Shown in pieces: positions 45,957-55,762 of a DNA stretch of 64,000 bases. Position 1 is the stretch's first letter. Every line of letters begins with the position of its first letter. The notes under the pieces are model-generated. The model worked only from the letters and a program-made list of their open reading frames with translations, searched no databases and was not told the origin of the DNA. Where the stretch lies: positions 1,880,848 through 1,944,847 of the forward strand of contig NZ_JZHZ01000007.1 in the NCBI RefSeq assembly GCF_000963005.1, given 5' to 3'. Made by a program: the position numbers and the translations under genes. The stretch is from Xanthomonas sp. GPE 39 (GTDB taxonomy: Bacteria > Pseudomonadota > Gammaproteobacteria > Xanthomonadales > Xanthomonadaceae).

Positions 45957-48503
45957 TCAAGCAACTGTTGCGGTGCCACGGCTATCCGAAGACGACGACC
46001 TCCCGGCTGCCGATTTTCCGGACCCCTTACGCCTTGCATAGAATTCGCTCAACCACTGTTCGGGCCTCAAATCGTCCGGCGCAACGCCATGCTCTTTGGC
46101 CTTACGATCCAACACATGATGCATGATGTCGATGTTATCGGTCGAAGCAGAAATGACCGATAGCGCATCGTCCATACCGCGCAGGTTGAGCTGGCATACC
46201 GACGATCCGTGTCCCTGCTTGACCAGAAAACAACGCGAACGCTCATCTAGACCCACGACCACTTGATATTCAGCCTCGGTGAGCTTGAGGCCATCCATGT
46301 AGTCTTCTTTGCTGGCATTTGGATTGGGCAGCAGGATCATGGTGGCAGTCTGCTCGACCAGCGCGGCAGAGATATCGCTGGCCAACGCATCCTCTGGGCT
46401 CTGAGTCGCGAAGATGCCCAGGCCATTCTGCTTACGGATGGTCTTCTGCTTGTTCTTGGCAAACTCTTTCAGCCCGCCCTTCCCGTCGAGGATCTTCCAG
46501 AACTCATCCATCACGTAGATCAACGGCCGACCATCAATCAATGCCTCCAAGCGATGCAATAGATAGTTGATGACCGGGGCACGCACTTCCGGATTGTCGA
46601 TCACGTCGGTGTAGTCGAAGCCGATGATGCTGGCTTTTTCCAAATTGATCGTATCGACCGGGTTGTCGAACACCCAGCCGTGCGAATTTCCTGCCGTCCA
46701 CTTGCGAATGCGTGCATATAAACCATCGTCACCCATGTTGGGCAAGCTTTTACGGAAGTTGGTCATACTACGCAATTGTATGGGCGTATCCAGCATGCCC
46801 TCGACTGCACGGAAGATATCTTCTTCTTCACGCGAGCTGTATTCAGACTTTCCAGCGAGGACTTTGATCAGATCGGACAAGAACTGAATATTGGCTTCGT
46901 TACGTTCGCACTGAAATGGATTGAATCCGGTGGGCTGACCATTCTCAAGCGCAAGATAGTTACCGCCACATGCACGCACGAAAATCTCCGCGCCACGATC
47001 CTTGTCGAAGAAAAAGATAGTCGGAACGGGATCGAATTTCTGCACCTGACTGAGCAGGAAGTTGATGAGCGCGGTCTTACCTGTACCTGATTTACCGATG
47101 ACCATTGTATTGGCAATGGCTTTCTCACCAAGCGAATTCTCCGCCGGATGCGTGGCATGAAAATTGAAATAATAAGGCTGCCCGTTCGTGGTCTGCAGAG
47201 TGGTGACACACTCGCCCCAAGGATTATTATTGCGCTTGCCCTGCGCGAAATTGTGCAAAGGTGAAAGCCCAAGAAAATTCAATGAACTGACATTGGCCAA
47301 ACGAGTCCGGTAGCGCCAGTTGCCCGGCAACTGCGCATAAAAAGATGAGACAATCGCCAGATCTTCTTTGGTCGAGACGAAACCAGCATTGGACAATTCT
47401 GCGCGCGTGGTGGCGACTTGCTGCGACAACTTCTCTTGAGTATCGGCATAAACAGCGACCGTAAAATGGTACTCGCCCAGCACGAAATTGCCCGACGACA
47501 ACTGATCCATCGCCAAGTCTAGCTCGTGAATCTGGCTAACCGCCTTATCACCCGAGGAGACCATCATACCCTTGGTCCGATCCAACACCTTCAACGCGTC
47601 GTGACGCCCCATCGGACTGAAAGAATGGGTCATAACATATTCAAAATCTAAATACTTAATACCATTAAGAATGCCCGGATAAGTACCGTCGACATACTCT
47701 TTAATATTCAGAATTGCACCAAAATGATTAACACCCTCCGGGGTTTTAATCACATAGTCGCCAGTTTTATTGGCAAACATATGCTTACTGACTGGAAGAT
47801 AAGCAGATACCGGTGCCTGCAGCACTGGCACCGGCTCATCGATACGATTGATGAGATAACCAAAGAATTCCAGCGTTTCGGAAAACACCACGCCATTGCT
47901 GGCCTCATACATACTCAGCCGGTAAGGCGAATAATCCTTGAGAACGGCCTCGACATTGCCCGCAAGTTCAAGAATTTTAGCTATCGCCTGATCCTGTTCT
48001 GACTGCAGCTGCGTGATGCTAGAAGATTTATTCATCAGCCGCTTACCGGTCACCACCGGACGATAGATCATGGTCATGTAAAGCTCGTTTTGCATGATCT
48101 TTTGCGAAGAAAGCGCACTGTAATACTGGTCGGAAAGTTCCTGATTGAAGGCTTGACGGAACTCACCACTGGAATTGATTCGACGGCGACGACGCACGTC
48201 ATGAACCCAGAACGCCACGTTCGCGAAATCGGGGGCGCGCAGGGTCTGCAACATCCGGTTGAATGTATTGTGGCGATGTTCGATCTCCCACTCTTCTCGC
48301 CCTACGAAGGGCAAGCCGCCAAGATGCCAAGTCAACATGAAGTCCCCTCCCGTCGTCTTGAGTACGGACGGCGCCACGTGAGTGGAGATGGAAATGAACT
48401 CACTGATCGAAGTATCTGGGATGAACATAATAGTGGAATAACTCGAAATACGTTTCGTCTTACCAAGGCCCAACTTAAGTAAGTCGGGAACAGTCAAAAT
48501 CAC
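45957..48503 (-). CDS. virB4: Type IV secretion ATPase VirB4
   Basis: An 848-aa AAA+ ATPase with an N-terminal domain and a C-terminal motor: Walker A GKSGTGKT (near residue 459), Walker B LIYVMDEFW and IFATQSPEDA. It energises pilus biogenesis and transport at the inner-membrane base. The first about 25 residues are atypical, so the true start could be the in-frame Met in MFIPDTSI. It is the last T4SS gene here; nothing of virB5 or virB6 lies between it and eda. Confidence 0.95.
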   Translation of the reverse strand: MILTVPDLLKLGLGKTKRISSYSTIMFIPDTSISEFISISTHVAPSVLKTTGGDFMLTWHLGGLPFVGREEWEIEHRHNTFNRMLQTLRAPDFANVAFWVHDVRRRRRINSSGEFRQAFNQELSDQYYSALSSQKIMQNELYMTMIYRPVVTGKRLMNKSSSITQLQSEQDQAIAKILELAGNVEAVLKDYSPYRLSMYEASNGVVFSETLEFFGYLINRIDEPVPVLQAPVSAYLPVSKHMFANKTGDYVIKTPEGVNHFGAILNIKEYVDGTYPGILNGIKYLDFEYVMTHSFSPMGRHDALKVLDRTKGMMVSSGDKAVSQIHELDLAMDQLSSGNFVLGEYHFTVAVYADTQEKLSQQVATTRAELSNAGFVSTKEDLAIVSSFYAQLPGNWRYRTRLANVSSLNFLGLSPLHNFAQGKRNNNPWGECVTTLQTTNGQPYYFNFHATHPAENSLGEKAIANTMVIGKSGTGKTALINFLLSQVQKFDPVPTIFFFDKDRGAEIFVRACGGNYLALENGQPTGFNPFQCERNEANIQFLSDLIKVLAGKSEYSSREEEDIFRAVEGMLDTPIQLRSMTNFRKSLPNMGDDGLYARIRKWTAGNSHGWVFDNPVDTINLEKASIIGFDYTDVIDNPEVRAPVINYLLHRLEALIDGRPLIYVMDEFWKILDGKGGLKEFAKNKQKTIRKQNGLGIFATQSPEDALASDISAALVEQTATMILLPNPNASKEDYMDGLKLTEAEYQVVVGLDERSRCFLVKQGHGSSVCQLNLRGMDDALSVISASTDNIDIMHHVLDRKAKEHGVAPDDLRPEQWLSEFYARRKGSGKSAAGRSSSSDSRGTATVA

Positions 48504-48590
48504 TATAGAAAATTATTGCGCACATACGAGAAAATATTCAGTGCACGCCATAAAAATCGTGCACTGAGATAAAACGGATATCAAATAAAT

Positions 48591-48902
48591 TTAACGATTT
48601 TTATCTGACGCATCCTTCCGATATTCATTTGGAGAAAAAACCCACATGCCGGAGTAACGCTGCTGGTTACGCACACGCATTTTGAACATCCAACGCAAAC
48701 CAAGCATTCTGAAAATCATTTCATCACGCTTGGTCATTTGCTGCATAACAAAAACGATGACAGGAATGAGCAACAGAAAACGCATGTCGAAATAAATTCC
48801 CATCAGGAAGCCACCTCCAGCTCCGATGAAAAACGGGATGTAAGGCACCCCGAAGAACATCGCAGGCCGGGTACAACCCCGGAAAAGTACGTCCTTATGC
48901 AT
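48591..48902 (-). CDS. virB3: Type IV secretion protein VirB3
   Basis: A 103-aa inner-membrane protein with two close helices (about residues 14-55), opening with the family-typical LFRGCTRPAMFFGVPY and a basic C-terminal half. It overlaps virB2 by 8 bp. VirB3 works with VirB4 in pilus assembly. Confidence 0.92.
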   Translation of the reverse strand: MHKDVLFRGCTRPAMFFGVPYIPFFIGAGGGFLMGIYFDMRFLLLIPVIVFVMQQMTKRDEMIFRMLGLRWMFKMRVRNQQRYSGMWVFSPNEYRKDASDKNR

Positions 48903-49299
48903 ACTGCAGCGCGTGCTGGATGAGGTCGATACTTGCTTGGCAAGATGCCTGGCCGGTTTCGCCGATCAACATCTTGGCCAACTGACCTGCCCCACCGATC
49001 AACACGCCTCCCAAGAGAACTGGCGCAACTTCAGAAACACGCTTATGTGCAAAAGCAATCTGGTAACCCGAAAAAACCGTCGCGATGGTGACGACTACGA
49101 CCGAGGCCATATTCAGAATGTTGTTCGTCTTACCGAGAAAGCCGCAGACTTTCTGATCAGCACCTGCATAATCGGCACCTGTGCCCGCCGCCATGGCAAC
49201 ACCGGAAGCAAATATGGCAGCAGTAAAAATCGCAGCCTTCAACGCGGCCACACCAATGATCTTGGCGTTCGAGTTGATCTGATTATTATTGGACATCAT
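48895..49299 (-). CDS. virB2: Type IV secretion major pilin VirB2
   Basis: A 134-aa pilin precursor with a long signal region ending GVAMA (about residue 37), two hydrophobic helices (VVVVTIATVFSGYQIAF and LLGGVLIGGAGQLA), a short basic turn AHKR, and a polar tail with two Cys in addition to the one near the mature N-terminus. Gene order virB1-virB2-virB3-virB4 is intact. Confidence 0.92.
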   Translation of the reverse strand: MMSNNNQINSNAKIIGVAALKAAIFTAAIFASGVAMAAGTGADYAGADQKVCGFLGKTNNILNMASVVVVTIATVFSGYQIAFAHKRVSEVAPVLLGGVLIGGAGQLAKMLIGETGQASCQASIDLIQHALQYA

Positions 49300-49370
49300 G
49301 GGTATCTCCTTGACTTGAAAAACGTGGGGAAATCATTTAATCATTTACATCAAAACGCCACTTAGACCGG

Positions 49371-50252
49371 CTAAAATACGAACGCTCCATCATCAGACGT
49401 CGGTGGTGGCGCAGCTTTACCAGCAACGGCCGATCCCGCAACAACCGGCGAACTACTCGCGGAAGACTCAGAAGCTGAATTTGCGCCACTGCCAACAGGA
49501 ACCGCCACTCCCTTGCCGCCACCGGTTGACCGTATTACATAGAGGTCAGCATCTTTTTCTTGTGTCGGCATGAGTGCAGTGGCACTCGCTGGCGACTTTT
49601 CTTGTCCCTGCGTATTGACAGCAGCCTGATTTCGCGTCGAAATCTGCGCTTCCGGGATCAAACCATCGGCCAGTTGATTGTTAGACGCCGCGATGCGACG
49701 TGCGATGATCGAATCGACCTCATGCACTATCGCAGCCTTTGCAGTTCCAGTCACAGCATGGCGTATGCCGACCGGAATTACCGGGATCGCTACTACTGGA
49801 GTCGCAGTTTGAGAGCGCTCTTGGTTGATGGACGCATAGATTTTCTGCACATAACCGTGGCTGTAACCAGTCTCAAAATTTCCGGAATAGTAGCAGCTAA
49901 AAGATTTGCCCCAATTCCCGCCAGAGCGGCTATAACATTCCGCGAGAATTTTGGAGGCGACCTGCAGATTTGGACAGGTCCGAAATGCTTTCTCGTATGA
50001 ATCCAACCCATACTTTATCAAGTTATAGCGATTGACCTGCCCTAGCCCGAGGGAAAAGTTGTAGCCCTTCTGCTCCAACATGTGTGCGGTGGCGACCGCT
50101 TCGGAGATATTCTTCGGCTGTCGGATCAAATGCCCACCGACCACACCAATCGCGAATGGATTGCGTGAGGATTCCACGCGCACAACGTGCTGCATGACTT
50201 CGGCCGAAACCGCCATTTCAGGGCAACTCAGTAGTTCCATGCCTGGCAACAT
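49371..50252 (-). CDS. virB1: Type IV secretion lytic transglycosylase VirB1
   Basis: A 293-aa protein with an SLT-type muramidase domain (about residues 5-145). The catalytic Glu27 is in VRVESSRNPFAIG, and GLGQVNRYN is a second family motif. No clear signal peptide is visible with this start, so an earlier start or a non-classical export route is possible. The C-terminal half is a low-complexity Ala/Ser/Thr/Pro-rich tail. It opens peptidoglycan for the channel. Confidence 0.92.
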   Translation of the reverse strand: MLPGMELLSCPEMAVSAEVMQHVVRVESSRNPFAIGVVGGHLIRQPKNISEAVATAHMLEQKGYNFSLGLGQVNRYNLIKYGLDSYEKAFRTCPNLQVASKILAECYSRSGGNWGKSFSCYYSGNFETGYSHGYVQKIYASINQERSQTATPVVAIPVIPVGIRHAVTGTAKAAIVHEVDSIIARRIAASNNQLADGLIPEAQISTRNQAAVNTQGQEKSPASATALMPTQEKDADLYVIRSTGGGKGVAVPVGSGANSASESSASSSPVVAGSAVAGKAAPPPTSDDGAFVF

Positions 50253-50360
50253 GCAGCCTTCACTCCGTATGTATCAACCCCATCGCCAAGTGCTTAGGAG
50301 TCACAGATGAGACATCGCTGAAAAAATTACAGCCAATCAACCATCAAGCAAATTATTGTG

Positions 50361-51416
50361 TCAATGAACATCACTCCTAGCACCAGAGAGTGTACGTTCT
50401 GGATCGAAATCAATACCAGTGATATAACGCCGCCCAGCATGCGATTTGATGTGCACCACAATGTCGATGGTCATCATGAGCAAGCGCTTGATGACCGAGA
50501 ACTCCAATCCCGAACCTTCGGCCGATGCTTTGACCATCAGGGCTAACTGATCCCAAGTCTGTCCGATGCTACCAGCATGGCAACTGGTGATGGAGCCTGG
50601 ATGACCTGAAGCACAGTTGCGAATGAAGTAGAAAGATTCGTCACCACGCAACTCAGCCAGAATAATGCGGTCCGGCTTCATCCGCAAACAGGCTTCCATG
50701 CAACTCTTCGCAGTCACATTACTCGCACTTTGCCCGCCCTTCGAGTAAAGCAAATGCACCGCATTTGGCTGCGTGATAAACAGCTCGCGTGCATCCTCGA
50801 TCGTGACCAAACGTTCTTCATTGGGAATATGATTCACCAGCGACTTCATGAACGTCGTTTTGCCACTCCCCGTAGCACCAGCAACGACAACATTCTTTTT
50901 GAACAAGACAGCTTTCTTGAAGAACTCGGCGTAATCGTGCTGACGCCGCAATTCAAGCAACTCACGATCCTGTTCGCTGACACCCGCCTGCATTTCCAGG
51001 ATTTCCTGGAAAAACCCGTCTTGCTGGTATTGCTCTAACGTTTTGGTGTGCTTGGACGGGAGACGAATCGTGATCGACACTTTCCCTGCATCACAAGCAG
51101 GAGGAATGACGAACTGGGCGCGCTGCCCGGTCGGGAAGGTCAGCGACACGACGGGGTCCACATCCGTGATGCGCTGCCCGGTATTACTCTCGTTAACCAC
51201 TGAGGTACAGAACTGCCGCGCACGCTCGAAGGTCAACGAAGGTATGTCCATTCGCTGCCAGCCACGCAGCGTCTCCAGGTACAACTCACCAGGACGGTTG
51301 ATGCAGATTTCCGTCACTTCCGGAGAATTGAGATAATCCAGAATTCCCAGCACCGAGTACTGGTAATCCAGGAAATCCGTCGAGATCTGTGCGGTCGGAG
51401 ATTCTTCGAAAGTCAC
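50361..51416 (-). CDS. virB11: Type IV secretion ATPase VirB11
   Basis: A 351-aa hexameric traffic ATPase. The N-terminal domain is followed by Walker A GATGSGKTTF, LVTIEDARELF, an Asp box and the His box SCHAGS in family positions. It switches VirB4/VirD4-dependent steps. It follows virB10 with an 18-bp gap. Confidence 0.95.
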   Translation of the reverse strand: MTFEESPTAQISTDFLDYQYSVLGILDYLNSPEVTEICINRPGELYLETLRGWQRMDIPSLTFERARQFCTSVVNESNTGQRITDVDPVVSLTFPTGQRAQFVIPPACDAGKVSITIRLPSKHTKTLEQYQQDGFFQEILEMQAGVSEQDRELLELRRQHDYAEFFKKAVLFKKNVVVAGATGSGKTTFMKSLVNHIPNEERLVTIEDARELFITQPNAVHLLYSKGGQSASNVTAKSCMEACLRMKPDRIILAELRGDESFYFIRNCASGHPGSITSCHAGSIGQTWDQLALMVKASAEGSGLEFSVIKRLLMMTIDIVVHIKSHAGRRYITGIDFDPERTLSGARSDVH

Positions 51417-51434
51417 GTCGGATTCCTCAGGCGA

Positions 51435-52622
51435 TCATCGCGGCAACACGGCAGTGAAATCGACATCCTTGGCAACGTACACATTGACCACGGTGCCTTG
51501 ATTGATGGTGACAGTCGCTGGGTGACGACGATCCAACGCCTGATCCGCCAAGCGTTGGATGGATTGGGCCGTATTACTCTCGTAGGGCTGTTGGGTGACG
51601 ACGCCGGAATTGATGCCGACCGAAGTCGTCCTGGGGCCGTGCTCAGCCGCCTCCCATTTGAACGCATCGCTGAGAAGACTGATCATCAGAGCGGACGAGA
51701 TCCGGCTTGGCCAATGTGCGTTGTACTGGCCTGGATGACCCGCACTGCCAAGATTGTCGACCCCCGGCCCCACCATAGTGACGTCGATCCCAGTCGGGGT
51801 CGTGATGCGATCCCAAACCACCTGCATTCGCGGACCGGTCGGTTCTACTGCACCATACTGACCCAACATTTTCGACCCCTTTGGCAGCAATAGGCGCCGG
51901 CCGTTGATCGAATATACGGGCTCGGTGATGATGCAGGATGTGAAGCCTGGGAAGTCGGTAATGATGCGCGTCTCAAGCACACAGCGAATGTAGGTGCCGC
52001 GCACCAATAATCCGTCCGGATTGGCAATCGGCTTGGCGGAGGTTTCCTGCTCCTGTTGCTTTTGCTGGGCTCCGCCCTGTTCTTGCCCTGGCAATAGCCC
52101 GGGGATACCTTGCTGCTGGGCACCACCGGCCTCTTGCATGACCGCCATGCGCCGCTCCAACAACGATGCGCCCCGCTCCTGACGTGAAGGGCGCGTATCT
52201 TGCGCCACAGTCGCAGGTGGCATCGGTGGCATCGGCGGTAAATTTGGCTGCTCAGCCAACGGAACTGGTTCGGCCTGCTGGATTGGCGGCGGAGCGGCGG
52301 TTTGCGGCAGCGCTGGCGCAACTACTGCTTCCTGGCGTGGTTTAGGCGGCGGCGCTGCATCACGCCCGCCACCGATGACCCAGAAAATCGCCATGACCAA
52401 CAGCAAGGCAACGCCCGCCAAGAAGACCAATGCTTTACGATTGAGCTTCTTGAGATCACTTGACCTGAGAACTGGCTCATTGGCGTCAAGATCCAGATCG
52501 GTGGTCTGCCGATGACGAGCGAAATAGGGATTCTCTCGGTTAGCGTCACCCGACTGTGGAGAACGCGGCTGACCCTGATCATGGTCATTATTTTCGTCAG
52601 AAGGAGGCATGTTCGAATTCAC
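51435..52622 (-). CDS. virB10: Type IV secretion core protein VirB10
   Basis: A 395-aa envelope-spanning protein. The cytosolic N-terminus (about 60 aa) precedes one membrane helix (62-84). A Pro/Gln-rich periplasmic stretch (about 90-190) leads to the C-terminal TrbI/VirB10 domain with RCVLETRIITDFPGF and the alpha-helical antenna region that lines the outer-membrane pore. It overlaps virB9 by 4 bp. Confidence 0.94.
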   Translation of the reverse strand: MNSNMPPSDENNDHDQGQPRSPQSGDANRENPYFARHRQTTDLDLDANEPVLRSSDLKKLNRKALVFLAGVALLLVMAIFWVIGGGRDAAPPPKPRQEAVVAPALPQTAAPPPIQQAEPVPLAEQPNLPPMPPMPPATVAQDTRPSRQERGASLLERRMAVMQEAGGAQQQGIPGLLPGQEQGGAQQKQQEQETSAKPIANPDGLLVRGTYIRCVLETRIITDFPGFTSCIITEPVYSINGRRLLLPKGSKMLGQYGAVEPTGPRMQVVWDRITTPTGIDVTMVGPGVDNLGSAGHPGQYNAHWPSRISSALMISLLSDAFKWEAAEHGPRTTSVGINSGVVTQQPYESNTAQSIQRLADQALDRRHPATVTINQGTVVNVYVAKDVDFTAVLPR

Positions 52623-53380
52623 TTTTGCTTATTCCTACGCAGGCCGACGACATTTTTGCCATGGCGGATGACCAGGAAGGGATAGGTCCCATGAACGATC
52701 AGGGTATTTCCCTCAACTGTGGTATTGACCAAGAAATCCTCACCGTTCTCCTTCTCTCGACCGAATACGGCCGGGAAATTTCCTGTCGGGAAACGCGCCA
52801 GATCCATTTTTATGTATGTGAACTTTCCATCGTCATAAACGCTGCTCGGCACGATCCACATTTGCTTCGAACGCGTGGAGTAATCGTAATCGAAATAATA
52901 ATGACGATCTTTGGTCAGCCGCGTATCCAACTGCGACTCATCCTTCACCTTCTCACTCGCCGCAGCGAAACTAGTATCTTTCGGATAGGTGAAGGACACT
53001 TTGTATTGAACACCGGACTGTTTAGCCTGCTCCAACCTCTGCCAATCGGTGGCGACCACTTTCAATTCCAGAATATAGGAATGGGTGGCAGTGCGGATCA
53101 TCATATTGGTGTCAACATCGACGTTCTTCGGCTTCAGATAGAAGACGTTTTCGCGGCGACTTAATTCCCAACCACTGCTAAACCCAGTACTGTAGTCAAG
53201 GATCTTCTCGTTCGGACTCAATTCGACCTGGGTGGTGATGCCAAGGCCGGTACGGATCTGATAGATCTTGTCAGGCTCATACTCGTACTGCTGAACCACC
53301 TGTGCTGAAGCCAACGGCGCGAACAGCGACAAGGCCAGCGACGCAATATGCACAGGACCCATTTTCGTCAAGAAACTCAT
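52619..53380 (-). CDS. virB9: Type IV secretion core protein VirB9
   Basis: A 253-aa periplasmic protein with a signal peptide (about residues 1-26, ending ASA), an N-terminal beta domain beginning YEYEPDKIYQIRTG, and a C-terminal domain that binds VirB7. The length matches Xanthomonas VirB9. It overlaps virB8 and virB10 by 4 bp. Confidence 0.94.
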   Translation of the reverse strand: MSFLTKMGPVHIASLALSLFAPLASAQVVQQYEYEPDKIYQIRTGLGITTQVELSPNEKILDYSTGFSSGWELSRRENVFYLKPKNVDVDTNMMIRTATHSYILELKVVATDWQRLEQAKQSGVQYKVSFTYPKDTSFAAASEKVKDESQLDTRLTKDRHYYFDYDYSTRSKQMWIVPSSVYDDGKFTYIKMDLARFPTGNFPAVFGREKENGEDFLVNTTVEGNTLIVHGTYPFLVIRHGKNVVGLRRNKQK

Positions 53381-54351
53381 CGAACGTTCGCTCCATTGCC
53401 ATTGTTCTGGGGTGCAACGTTGGGCGCAGGCGGGGCAAGAGCTGGCTGCGCTCCGGGATAAACAGGTGCACTACCAGGATTTGCGGCTGGCATCTGTTGC
53501 TGGGCAGGAGCAACCACGTTGCCAGCGGGCATGGAAGACTGTGCAGCCATCGGTCCAGGCGGATGCGACTGCACCGCGCTCACCATCGGCGACTGAACAG
53601 ACGGCGATGGCGGCACTGGCATCGCCGAGTAGTCGTTATCGACTCGATAATCCGTTACCTGGAAACCCAATGGGTTCTGCACGCGAAGATCTTCATCCAT
53701 CACCAGGTTGTTGTTATAGCGAAAACCCAGGATGGCAAACTTATTATCAAGAAAAGTGGACTGCCCACTTTTCTTATCATAGACACTACGCTGAAACCGA
53801 ACATTCGCACCGTTATAGGCTTTTCCAGCACCACCTTGCAGTGTAATACTCAGGATCGCCACACGAATGGATCGCGTTTTTCCGTAAGTATAGTATGGCG
53901 CTGATTGATTATTAGGAGCATGCAACGCATAATACTCCGCTCCCACCGATGTATCTTTAGGCGCCATCGAAAACACGGTCGGCCAGTCGTTCAGGCCCAT
54001 CATTTCGGAGTCGTATGACTCCCTCGCCGTAATGAATCTGGCGACATTACTTCTGGCCAGCGCCTCGCTGGTAGTGATACTCCTAACGTCACCAATATCC
54101 CGCAACACAGATACAGTTGAGTTACCGGTATAGGCATCTGCCATCACCAAGTAGGGAACCTTTTCCTTCAGCGGTAACATGTAGTAGTAACCACCGCCGA
54201 GCAACAAGCACAGGATGATTGCACTGAACGCAATCCACCATGCGCGACGCTCACTGCGCCGTGCCAAATCAGCAATGCTGATCTCGTAATTGACCGCTTT
54301 CGCAACGGCCTTGTTAACGCTCTCGCTCTCAACGGGCTTCTTACCGAACAT
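53377..54351 (-). CDS. virB8: Type IV secretion inner-membrane protein VirB8 with long Pro/Gln tail
   Basis: A 324-aa bitopic protein. The cytosolic N-terminus comes first, then one membrane helix (about 38-58) and a periplasmic NTF2-like domain (about 70-225), with a conserved-looking AEYYALHAPNNQS stretch. The final about 90 residues are a low-complexity Pro/Ala/Gln/Met extension, longer than in Agrobacterium VirB8. It overlaps virB9 by 4 bp. Confidence 0.93.
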   Translation of the reverse strand: MFGKKPVESESVNKAVAKAVNYEISIADLARRSERRAWWIAFSAIILCLLLGGGYYYMLPLKEKVPYLVMADAYTGNSTVSVLRDIGDVRSITTSEALARSNVARFITARESYDSEMMGLNDWPTVFSMAPKDTSVGAEYYALHAPNNQSAPYYTYGKTRSIRVAILSITLQGGAGKAYNGANVRFQRSVYDKKSGQSTFLDNKFAILGFRYNNNLVMDEDLRVQNPLGFQVTDYRVDNDYSAMPVPPSPSVQSPMVSAVQSHPPGPMAAQSSMPAGNVVAPAQQQMPAANPGSAPVYPGAQPALAPPAPNVAPQNNGNGANVR

Positions 54352-54409
54352 CAGACTTCACCAGGTTCATAATGTGGCTGCGCAAGCCCATACAGGCTCC
54401 CGCATGACG

Positions 54410-54853
54410 TCACTTTGTTTTTGCGCCGCCGCTGACCCCAGGAGTAATACTGGGCGACGACGAGGGTTTTACTAAAATGCGATTACCCGCAGCAGAGACC
54501 GTCACACCTTCTGGCGCATAGATCACGCTCAGTTCGGCAACCGCTTGTTGGATGCTGGCAGTATTGATCTTGGCAACGGGCGCATAGAGCGTGTAGTCGG
54601 ACTGGATACCGTAGGACAATTCCATATTGGAATCTTTAGACCAACGCTCGAGCATTGTCTTCAATGTGCCATCCATTGGCACAGCCTGATATACGTATGA
54701 GGTGTAGAGCGGAATCTCCATCGTCGATGCGGAGAGCCGGTTGACCGGCTTCCAGCCACCACGGAAATTGGGCGCAGAACTGGTTGCGCAGGCGCTCAAC
54801 AGCGCAATGGCGCTCAACGCAGCAATCAGCCGGAATATATGCGTTTTTTTCAC
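54410..54853 (-). CDS. virB7: X-T4SS lipoprotein VirB7 with C-terminal N0-like domain
   Basis: A 147-aa outer-membrane lipoprotein. The GTG start has AGAGG upstream; the lipobox ends LLSAC, with the lipidated Cys at residue 22. A short VirB9-binding stretch is followed by a C-terminal domain containing MDGTLKTMLERWSKDSN and an IYAPEGV strand. The extra globular N0/STN-type domain is the hallmark of Xanthomonadales bacterial-killing T4SSs; conjugative VirB7s are only about 45 aa. A longer frame reaching 54994 lacks a signal peptide start. Confidence 0.92.
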   Translation of the reverse strand: MKKTHIFRLIAALSAIALLSACATSSAPNFRGGWKPVNRLSASTMEIPLYTSYVYQAVPMDGTLKTMLERWSKDSNMELSYGIQSDYTLYAPVAKINTASIQQAVAELSVIYAPEGVTVSAAGNRILVKPSSSPSITPGVSGGAKTK

Positions 54854-55582
54854 GCTGGCCTCTGAATTACGGAAACGTTTCTGGATGAACAAGCAAAACC
54901 CAGCACGATGCCCGCATGACCACGGAATTTTCCGCCGACCCTGCACAGCACGCGCATCGTTTGATTGAGACAGACGCGAAAGACTGACGTACACGCAATT
55001 GAGTGAACATTGAACATGCCCACCATCCAGCGATATACGTCTAAAAAAGCAGAATGTGATAGCAAACTTTCCATGTCACCCTTACATGCACCGGCTTAGA
55101 TACATGCCCCTGTTCCTACTGCTATAGCCGAGCAATCAAAAATTGCGCTCGAGAATCTGCCTCACATTCCCTGCCACGTCAAGTATTTGGCAAAAAAACG
55201 TTCAAATACTCGAAACAATGGGAAAATTAAGAGGAGCTCATCACAAAATTTTGCTTGCTGTGCCGAAATGCCGACGACTCACATGAGCAACCGAGTCAAG
55301 TGGCGGCATGAGTAATCGTCGAAGTTGTCACGCTCGACCCACTCTGCACACCCCGCCCTATTAGAAGAGCTCCATCCCCAATACACTCACCCCCTACGAC
55401 AACGCTACACTTTGTCATCCCGCACCACTTTCAACTTCAACACTTCACATTCCTTGGCATACGAGAGTCTTCCTTGGAGTACATCGAGTGACGTAAACCG
55501 CTCACTTAGATGGTGCTATCACCATAGAGAGTCATCAGTGGATGATGCGTGATGATGACAAACGCGACCTGCCACCTGTCAT
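54854..55582. other. AT-rich leader region of the virB operon
   Basis: No coding sequence recognised in about 730 bp. Visibly lower GC than the core genes. It should carry the virB promoter and any operator, including the dyad at 55179-55213. In related genomes virD4 and an immunity gene commonly precede virB7; neither is present here. Confidence 0.5.
55179..55213. repeat. Imperfect 11-bp inverted repeat upstream of virB7
   Basis: TCAAGTATTTG and CAAATACTCGA are inverted repeats with one mismatch, separated by a 13-base A-rich spacer. It could be an operator dyad or a hairpin for the virB operon. Confidence 0.5.
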
Positions 55583-55599
55583 TTGGATCAGACAGAACT

Positions 55600-55762
55600 A
55601 GCGTATTCGACGAGATTCCAGGCCCAAGAAGGAGGCCAGTGGCCATTTAAGGAGTTGGATGGCATGGAACGCGGGCCTGAAGAAGCTGCTGACCGAGCAA
55701 GTATCAGCAAACAAGCTAAGCAGGATTTCAGTGGACCATTACAGAAGAAACTGGCACGGGTA
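55600..55762 (+). other. Possible gene fragment upstream of the serA relic
   Basis: A plus-strand frame without ATG start reads KKEASGHLRSWMAWNAGLK and LLTEQVSANKLSRISVDHY, then ends RRNWHG-stop. The composition looks like real protein rather than chance. It abuts the serA-like repeat exactly, so it is probably the broken end of a lost gene. The parent family was not recognised. Confidence 0.35.
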
